A stretch of 64,000 bases of DNA, taken from positions 1,240,001 to 1,304,000 of the forward strand of contig JADJEE010000012.1 in the NCBI GenBank assembly GCA_016709225.1. The letters run 5' to 3'. This DNA comes from Deltaproteobacteria bacterium (GTDB taxonomy: Bacteria > Myxococcota_A > Polyangia > Nannocystales > Nannocystaceae). The position numbers and the translations under genes are program-made. Below, piece after piece: positions 59,138 to 64,000 of the stretch. The notes beneath the pieces were generated by a model. It was given only the letters and a program-made list of their open reading frames with translations, did not search any database and was not told the DNA's origin. How positions within the stretch are numbered: the stretch's first letter is position 1; every line of letters starts with the position of its first letter.

Positions 59138-59231
59138 CGCACCGCCCCCGCCGCCGCGACCGCTCCGGCCGAGCAATGTCGACCGGCCAGGGCCCGCGAG
59201 ATCCCCCGTGCCCACGCGCTCCATCCCCGCC

Positions 59232-59263
59232 CCATCCACAGGCCGTCCACCGACTGTGGATGG
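59232..59263. promoter_or_regulatory. Perfect inverted repeat CCATCCACAG-N12-CTGTGGATGG
   Basis: A 10-bp perfect dyad lies in the 278-bp region between the divergent HK-RR operon and the ferredoxin gene. It may be the response-regulator site controlling one or both units, or a weak stem. The half site also resembles a DnaA box core (ATCCACA), which I consider coincidental. Confidence 0.5.
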
Positions 59264-59415
59264 TGTGTCCGATCGGCCAAACGCCCCCAAACCGCTCGTT
59301 GGAGCCCACGTAGGAGGATGTGGGTTTCGCGCGCGCGGGCGCGTTGGGCCCCGCGCCTTCGCGGCGGGGACCGCCGGCCAAGGCTGCTACGATGGCGCGC
59401 TTCCAAGGAGCGTCC

Positions 59416-59721
59416 ATGACCTTCGTCGTCACCTCGAACTGCAACGGCTGCCGCTTCACGGACTGCGTGGCCGTGTGTCCCGTGGAGTGCTTCCACGGCG
59501 ACGACAAGATGCTCTACATCGATCCCGACGAGTGCATCGACTGCGGTGCGTGCGTGCCCGAGTGTCCGGTCGAGGCGATCTACGACGAGACCGAGCTGCC
59601 CGACGATCAGCAGGTGTGGAAGCAGACCAACGCGGACAAGGCCAAGGGCCTGCCGGTGGTCAACGAGAAGGGCACGCCGAGCCCTGGCGCCGAGGATCGC
59701 AAGAAGGAACTCGGCTTCTGA
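59416..59721 (+). CDS. fdxA: 7Fe ferredoxin (FdxA-type), 101 aa
   Basis: ATG 59416 has AAGGAG at 6 nt. Cys pattern: SNCNGCRFTDCVAVCPVECFHG (the first cluster region, [3Fe-4S] type with the fourth Cys supplied downstream) and DECIDCGACVPECPVEAIYDE ([4Fe-4S]). The tail (VPDDQQ...KKELGF) matches the Azotobacter-type FdI/FdxA family. A low-potential electron carrier; the most obvious donor in this window is the KorAB 2-oxoacid oxidoreductase at 28-31 kb. It is divergent from the histidine kinase gene. Confidence 0.95.
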   Translation: MTFVVTSNCNGCRFTDCVAVCPVECFHGDDKMLYIDPDECIDCGACVPECPVEAIYDETELPDDQQVWKQTNADKAKGLPVVNEKGTPSPGAEDRKKELGF

Positions 59722-59739
59722 TCCGCGCCGCGCGGCGCG

Positions 59740-60960
59740 TCACGCCGCGCGCTTGCGCTTGGGCTTCGCAGCGCCCGTATCGCGCGCGCGATAGGCCGCC
59801 AACACCTCGGCCTCGCGCTGCGGCAGCCACCCCGCATGCAGCGTCTTGCGACGCGGCTCCGGCAGCGTCTCGAACCACGCCAGGGTGTCGGCGATGGTCT
59901 CGCGGGCGGGGCGTGTGGTCAGCCCGGTCGCGATCGCCTTGGCGTTGCTGACCTGCGCGAAGCCGAGGAAATCGCCGACCGGCGGCACGCAGATGGGTAG
60001 GTCCGCGCCGATCTCGACCTTCTGCTGCTCGAGGAAGCCGTGGTCGACCCACGTCAGCTTCGCGTCGCTGCCGCTGACCTCGATGCACTGCTGCAGGAAG
60101 TCGCCGGCGGTGGTGGGCTCCCGCGGGCCCACGAGGTTGTACACGCCCACGTGGCGCTGCTCGATCGCGCCGATGATCCAAGTCGCGAGGTCGCGGGCAT
60201 CGATGAACTGCACCGGATCCGCCGGTGTGCCCGGCGCGATGACGTCGCCGCCGCGGGCGATGCGAACCGGCCAGTAGGTGAAGCGATCGGTCGGGTCGAG
60301 CGGCCCGACGATGTAGCCAGGCCGCACATTGGTGACGCGACCGGGCATGATGGATTCCGCCGCCTGCTCGCACAGGGCCTTGAGCGCGCCGTAGAACTCC
60401 ATCACGCGCTCGTTCTCTGGGTCCGGCATGGTCGCGACCGGGGCGCCCTCGTCGATGCCCGCGACGTCGAACTTCGCGTACGCCGAGATCGAGCTGACGA
60501 AGACGTACTGCTTCACGTGATCGGCCAGCAGACTGGCCGACGCCTTCACGATGCGCGGGACGTAGCCCGAGGTGTCGACGACCGCATCCCACTCGCGGCC
60601 GATCAGCGCGTCGAGCTTGCCGTCGCGATCGCCGATCAATGTCTCGAGATCGGGGAAGCGCTCGGGGTGGCTCTTGCCGCGGTTGAACAGGGTGATGTGC
60701 CAGCCCTTGGCCCGCGCGGCGTCGACGATGTGCGGACCGAGGAAGCCGGTACCACCGAGCACGAGCAAGCGCGGGGCCTTGGGTTCGCTGGCGCGCAAGG
60801 TCTCGGGCAACGGTTCCGGCTGACGCGTGGTGGTCGGCTCGCGCACCGCCGGCTGCCGTCCTGCGCAGCCCCAGAGTCCGGAAGCGAACGGTAGTGTCGC
60901 GCATCCGAACAGGAAGCGACGACGATCGCAGGACTCGACGCGGCGGCGTGGGGCAACCAT
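59740..60960 (-). CDS. Tat-exported NAD-dependent epimerase/dehydratase-like lipoprotein, 406 aa
   Basis: From ATG 60960 the N-terminus has a twin-arginine motif and lipobox (ESCDRRRFLFGCATLPFASGLWGCAG). After a short linker comes the extended-SDR Rossmann domain: RLLVLGGTGFLGPHIVDAARAKGWHITLFNRGKSHPERF, YVFVSSISAYAKF, FYGALKALCEQAAE (with YxxxK), VTNVRPGYIVGPLDPTDRF and FIDARDLATWII. All nucleotide-binding and catalytic motifs appear. Tat export fits an enzyme that binds its cofactor before transport. The substrate is unknown. It is divergent from the transporter at 61071. Confidence 0.88.
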   Translation of the reverse strand: MVAPRRRVESCDRRRFLFGCATLPFASGLWGCAGRQPAVREPTTTRQPEPLPETLRASEPKAPRLLVLGGTGFLGPHIVDAARAKGWHITLFNRGKSHPERFPDLETLIGDRDGKLDALIGREWDAVVDTSGYVPRIVKASASLLADHVKQYVFVSSISAYAKFDVAGIDEGAPVATMPDPENERVMEFYGALKALCEQAAESIMPGRVTNVRPGYIVGPLDPTDRFTYWPVRIARGGDVIAPGTPADPVQFIDARDLATWIIGAIEQRHVGVYNLVGPREPTTAGDFLQQCIEVSGSDAKLTWVDHGFLEQQKVEIGADLPICVPPVGDFLGFAQVSNAKAIATGLTTRPARETIADTLAWFETLPEPRRKTLHAGWLPQREAEVLAAYRARDTGAAKPKRKRAA

Positions 60961-61070
60961 GGCTGCGTTCGACCCCACGACGGCGGCGATGGTTTCGTGC
61001 GCCGAAACCCTGCACGCGGTGCATCCTCGCCGCTCGCGGCGGTGTCCAACGACGCGTCGTCGCGCGCACC

Positions 61071-62357
61071 ATGTCTGCACTGTCCGGCACCTCGCAGCTC
61101 CCCGCGATCGATCGCCCACCGGCGCGCTGGGCCTTCGCGCAGTTCGTGTGCATCATGGCCGCGAACTTCGTGCTCCGAGCGGTGCGCGAAGAAATGGGCG
61201 TGGCCGGTGGGGTCGACAACCTGCCGTGGCTGTTCACCGCCACCTTCACCGGCACGTTGTTGCTGGTACCGCTGCACGGCTGGGCGGCGTCGCGGTGGGG
61301 TCGTCGCACGCTCGCACGTGTGGTGTTCTTCGGGCTCGCGGCCTCGCTCGTGGTGCTGATGCTCGCGCACCGCGGGGCCTTGCTCGGCACCGACGTGGTG
61401 CTCGCACGGGCTGTGTTCGTGTGGGCCAGCGTGATCAACATGTTCGCGGTCGCGAGCTTCTGGGCCGCGGTCGTCGACATCTGGCGCGGCGCATCGGCGC
61501 CGCGGGTGTACGCCTTCGTCGCGGCCGGCGGCACGATCGGCGCGCTGCTCGGTCCGTCGTGCGCGTTGGTGTTGGCGCCGCAGCTCGGCGCGACCGGTCT
61601 GCTCGGCGTCGCGGCGACGTTCTGGGCCCTCGCCGGCGCGTGTGCCGGTGGCCTCGAGCGCAGCCTCCGCGATCGGCCCGACGTCCCGAATGCGGCCGTC
61701 GCGATCGGCGGCTCGATGTTCTCGGGCCTGCGCGCGATCGTGCGCGAGCCGGCGCTGCGGGGCCTGGCGATCTACGTGCTCGCCTTCACCGCGACGTCGA
61801 CCGCGATCTACCTGCTCCAAGGACGCATCGTGGTGTCCGCCATCCAGGACAGTGCGCAGCGGACTGCGCTATTTGCCAAGCTGGACCTGGCAGTCAATGT
61901 GCTCGCGCTCACCCTGCAGCTCGGCGTGTCGGGTCGCCTGCTCGCAACGGCGCGGCTTTCCGCCACGCTCGGGCTTCTGCCCCTCGTCACGTTGGTGGTC
62001 CTGATCGCACTCGCAGTGACACCGATCCTCCCCGTGCTCGTCGTTGCGCAGTGTCTCCGGCGGGCCTGCGAGCACGCCGTCGCGAAGCCTGCGCGCGAGC
62101 TGCTCTACGGCGGCCAGTCGCGGTCGGGCAAATACCAGGGCCAGAACGCCGTAGACACGGTGATCTACCGTGGGGGAGATGCCGCCAGTGCGTGGCTCGT
62201 GCAGGCCGCGGTGGTGCTGGTGGGTACCAGCGGCGTCGCCGTGATCGCGGCGCTCGGCGCCGGCGCGTGGCTCCGCTTCGCACGTCACCTGGCCGACACG
62301 CGGTCGAGGCCCGCCGATGCCGCGGCGGCGCCCCCAGAAAGTGCCCCGCGGGGTTGA
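61071..62357 (+). CDS. Npt/TlcA-like (ATP/ADP translocase superfamily) or MFS transporter, 428 aa
   Basis: About 12 hydrophobic helices (FAQFVCIMAANFVLRAVREEMG, LPWLFTATFTGTLLLVPLHGWAA, LARVVFFGLAASLVVLMLAH, VFVWASVINMFAVASFWAAVVDIW, VYAFVAAGGTIGALLGPSCALVLAP). A late motif GKYQGQNAVDTVIYRGGDAASAW strongly resembles that of bacterial Npt1/Npt2-type nucleotide carriers. Free-living myxobacteria have members of unknown substrate. No regulatory motif. It may belong with the downstream 62391 gene, 33 bp away. Confidence 0.8.
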   Translation: MSALSGTSQLPAIDRPPARWAFAQFVCIMAANFVLRAVREEMGVAGGVDNLPWLFTATFTGTLLLVPLHGWAASRWGRRTLARVVFFGLAASLVVLMLAHRGALLGTDVVLARAVFVWASVINMFAVASFWAAVVDIWRGASAPRVYAFVAAGGTIGALLGPSCALVLAPQLGATGLLGVAATFWALAGACAGGLERSLRDRPDVPNAAVAIGGSMFSGLRAIVREPALRGLAIYVLAFTATSTAIYLLQGRIVVSAIQDSAQRTALFAKLDLAVNVLALTLQLGVSGRLLATARLSATLGLLPLVTLVVLIALAVTPILPVLVVAQCLRRACEHAVAKPARELLYGGQSRSGKYQGQNAVDTVIYRGGDAASAWLVQAAVVLVGTSGVAVIAALGAGAWLRFARHLADTRSRPADAAAAPPESAPRG

Positions 62358-62390
62358 TGCGCGGGCGACCAGCGTCTAGCCTGATCCAGC

Positions 62391-63014
62391 ATGTCGGACA
62401 GGCTGTTCGCGATGGAATCGCGCCAACGAGATGATGCGGAGCTCGACGCGGATTCGGCGGAGCCGGACGAGACGCCCACCTCGCAGTGGGAGGAATTCCG
62501 CATCGACTTCGCGATCCATGGTCGCTCGGTGAAGAACCCCGCGGTGTGGGCGATGGGCGTGTACCGCCTCGGCCGCTGGTCGCTCGCGCAGCCGCGGGGC
62601 CCCGCCCGCTGGGTGTCGTCCAAGCTCTACGGCGCACTGTTTGCCGCGTCGCGCTTCTTGACAGGTGTGCACATGGACCGGACCTGCACGCTCGGCAGGG
62701 GCGTCCACCTGATCCACTGCGAGGCGCCGATCTCGATCCACCCCCGCGCGGTGATCGGCGACCGCGTCGGCATCATGCACAACGTGACCATCGGCGAGAC
62801 CCCCGACGGCGGCGTCCCGACCATCGGCAACGACGTGTTCATCGGCGTGGGCGCGGTGATCCTCGGCAAGGTCACCGTCGGTGACGGCGCCCAGATCGCA
62901 GCCAATAGCCTGGTGATCTCCGATGTGCCCCCCAATCACATCGCGGTCGGCGTGCCCGCGCGCGTGTACCCGTCGATCGACACCAAGCGAAAGCCCAAGC
63001 CCGCCGTCAACTGA
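62391..63014 (+). CDS. Hexapeptide-repeat acetyltransferase (serine O-acetyltransferase-like), 207 aa
   Basis: An acidic N-terminal extension (~30 residues) is followed by a SAT-like helical start (WEEFRIDFAIHGRSVKNPAVWAMGVYRLGRW). Then comes the left-handed beta-helix with hexapeptide repeats: GRGVHLIHCEAPISIHPRAVIGDRVGIMHNVTIGE, VPTIGNDVFIGVGAVILGKVTVGDGAQIAANSLVISDVPPNHIAVGVPARVYP. HNVTIG matches the acetyl-CoA site of CysE-like enzymes. The substrate may be Ser or another amine/hydroxyl. Start of an operon with the next two genes. Confidence 0.88.
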   Translation: MSDRLFAMESRQRDDAELDADSAEPDETPTSQWEEFRIDFAIHGRSVKNPAVWAMGVYRLGRWSLAQPRGPARWVSSKLYGALFAASRFLTGVHMDRTCTLGRGVHLIHCEAPISIHPRAVIGDRVGIMHNVTIGETPDGGVPTIGNDVFIGVGAVILGKVTVGDGAQIAANSLVISDVPPNHIAVGVPARVYPSIDTKRKPKPAVN

Positions 63015-63071
63015 TGTCGTCGAGCGGCGACGTCCTCGACGTCGCGCCCACGCCCCCAGCGTCATCGCAGC

Positions 63072-63833
63072 ATGGATCCGTTCCCTCGAGCCCCAGCCCG
63101 CAGCCGCACCGACGCGCTCGACGAGCTCTACGCCACCGACCTGGTGTACCGCGCAGGCTGCCACACGCTGTGCGGCGACGCGCACTGCTGCAGCTTCTCG
63201 CGGCACAAGTCGCGCTTCGCGATCCTGGGGCGCAAGCACTTCCAGGAGCTGCCGCTGCTGGCGGGCGAGTTCGAGTACCTCGAGGCCCGCGGCCTGCTGG
63301 CCCAGTTCGGCGAGTTCGAGCGCAAGCACTTCGAGCTCGCGTTGCCCGACGGCCGCACCATCCACGCCGACTCCATCGTCAGCACCCGGACCGGCTGCGC
63401 CTGCGATCACGACACGCGACCGGTGATCTGTCGCCTGTATCCGCTGCTGCCGGTGTTCGAGCTCGATGGTCGCCTGGCCGGCGTCGAGCGACTGACGATC
63501 TACGACGAGCTCGAGCGCATTGCGGGGCAGCCCCCCAGCTGCGCCATCGATGCCATCCCGCTCGACCAGCTCGATCTCTTCGCCCGCTTCTGCCGTACGC
63601 TGGCGAGCCGGCCGGAGTGGTTGTTCCAGCTGGCCGCGTATCGACTGATCAAGGACCACGCCGCCGCTGGCATCGCGGCCGCGGTCGCGAGGGACGGCAA
63701 GGACGCGTTCGCAGCGTTCGAGTGGGGCTTCCTGCGGCGGCGTCTCGTCGACACGAACGTGGTCGGGCCGCAGCTCGCCACGCTCGCAGCGCAGCACCAC
63801 GAGCAATTCGGCGAAGGGTTCGTGCTGCCATGA
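63072..63833 (+). CDS. YkgJ-like Cys-cluster (zinc/iron-chelating) protein, 253 aa
   Basis: Cys pattern CHTLCGDAHCCSFSRHKSRF near the N-terminus and TGCACDHDTRPVICRLYPLLPVF around residue 115, as in the YkgJ/PF03692 family, which binds a metal through these Cys. The rest is helical (LLAGEFEYLEARGLLAQFGEFERKHFELAL, FARFCRTLASRPEWLFQLAAYRLIKDH). No signal peptide. The stop overlaps the AMP-ligase start by ATGA, so the two are coupled. Function in the family is not well defined; often linked to biosynthetic loci. Confidence 0.8.
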   Translation: MDPFPRAPARSRTDALDELYATDLVYRAGCHTLCGDAHCCSFSRHKSRFAILGRKHFQELPLLAGEFEYLEARGLLAQFGEFERKHFELALPDGRTIHADSIVSTRTGCACDHDTRPVICRLYPLLPVFELDGRLAGVERLTIYDELERIAGQPPSCAIDAIPLDQLDLFARFCRTLASRPEWLFQLAAYRLIKDHAAAGIAAAVARDGKDAFAAFEWGFLRRRLVDTNVVGPQLATLAAQHHEQFGEGFVLP

Positions 63834-64000
63834 ATGCTTGCCAAGGCGGGAACCTCGCCCTCACCGCCTGGGAGCTGTTCGCGGAGAACCTGCGGCTCGA
63901 GCCCTCGCGCGTCGCCATCGTCGACGGCAACCACGCGCACGACTATGCCGCCGTGGCACTGCGCGTGGCGAGCTACGTGGGCTGGCTGCGCGATCTCGGG
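63830..64000 (+). CDS. AMP-binding (acyl-CoA ligase / adenylation) enzyme, N-terminal 57 residues only
   Basis: ATG 63830 overlaps the YkgJ stop. The visible part reads NLALTAWELFAENLRLEPSRVAIVDGNHAHDYAAVALRVASYVGWLRDLG, matching the start of AMP-binding enzymes (A...PDRVALVDG...TYAELD..V..LA..L...G). The adenylation motifs lie beyond the window. It would activate a carboxylic or amino acid for the pathway of the upstream acetyltransferase and YkgJ-like protein. Confidence 0.75.
   Translation, partial: MNACQGGNLALTAWELFAENLRLEPSRVAIVDGNHAHDYAAVALRVASYVGWLRDLG

Noticed and set aside
59232..59263. Pair of DnaA-box-like sequences as a possible origin
   Set aside because: Only two imperfect boxes, no AT-rich region, no dnaA/dnaN/gyrB nearby; more likely a regulatory dyad.

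Overview
The window is one contiguous piece of a very GC-rich (about 70%) bacterial chromosome. I infer Myxococcota, probably a Nannocystaceae-like myxobacterium. The signs are many short secreted lipoproteins with Gly/Ser/Thr/Asp-rich linkers, a MopE-type CNGLDDDCD motif, a Ser/Thr protein kinase carrying TPRs, an HTTM protein, and VIT/vWA and FecR domains. No rRNA, tRNA, CRISPR array, prophage or transposase gene was seen. In this GC-rich DNA many very long open frames are shadows of real genes on the other strand.

Layout. 1-5.1 kb: a FecR-VIT-vWA-TPR envelope protein (cut by the left edge), an unknown gene and an SRPBCC protein. 5.1-12.5 kb: an apparently self-contained signalling island with an ECF sigma factor, a Ser/Thr kinase-TPR protein (frameshifted as read) and five secreted or lipoprotein genes. 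Three of its transcription units share a promoter-like motif with identical spacing. 12.4-22 kb: AraC regulator, exported esterase, SDR, an HExxH protein, HTTM protein, TPR lipoprotein. 22-31 kb: SspB-like factor, glutaryl-CoA dehydrogenase, MauE/rhodanese pair, outer-membrane barrel, thymidine kinase, Cys-rich lipoprotein, and a two-subunit 2-oxoacid:ferredoxin oxidoreductase (korAB). 31.5-35.4 kb: a tight four-gene operon of TPR protein, HMGL-like acyl transferase/aldolase, a divergent DUF692 (multinuclear iron oxygenase-like) protein and its probable partner. 35.4-43.9 kb: lipoproteins, a lipocalin, a SprT/DUF2786 protein, gene debris and small ORFs, a DUF1266 protein and an exported propeller. 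43.9-48.2 kb: RND pump and adaptor.

48.4-52.4 kb: a minus-strand cassette with an OmpA-like/peptidoglycan-binding-like protein, an HEFGH metallopeptidase and two tandem paralogous membrane-anchored small proteins plus a third broken copy. This looks like an effector/immunity locus. 52.5-55.8 kb: a BlaI-type repressor, an M56 (BlaR1-like) peptidase with an unusual tail and a PDZ protein, behind a TTGACA promoter overlapped by a dyad. 55.8-64 kb: sterol-desaturase-like enzyme, HEAT-like protein, a response-regulator/histidine-kinase pair, 7Fe ferredoxin (a plausible electron acceptor for korAB), a Tat-exported Rossmann lipoprotein, a nucleotide-transporter-like protein, and the start of an acyltransferase / YkgJ / AMP-ligase operon cut by the right edge.

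A palindromic repeat occurs in two copies (22.03 kb, 61-67 bp; 35.45 kb, about 165 bp). Both sit exactly at gene ends and look like a MITE- or REP-like family. All functional assignments come from reading motifs by eye; no database search was run.
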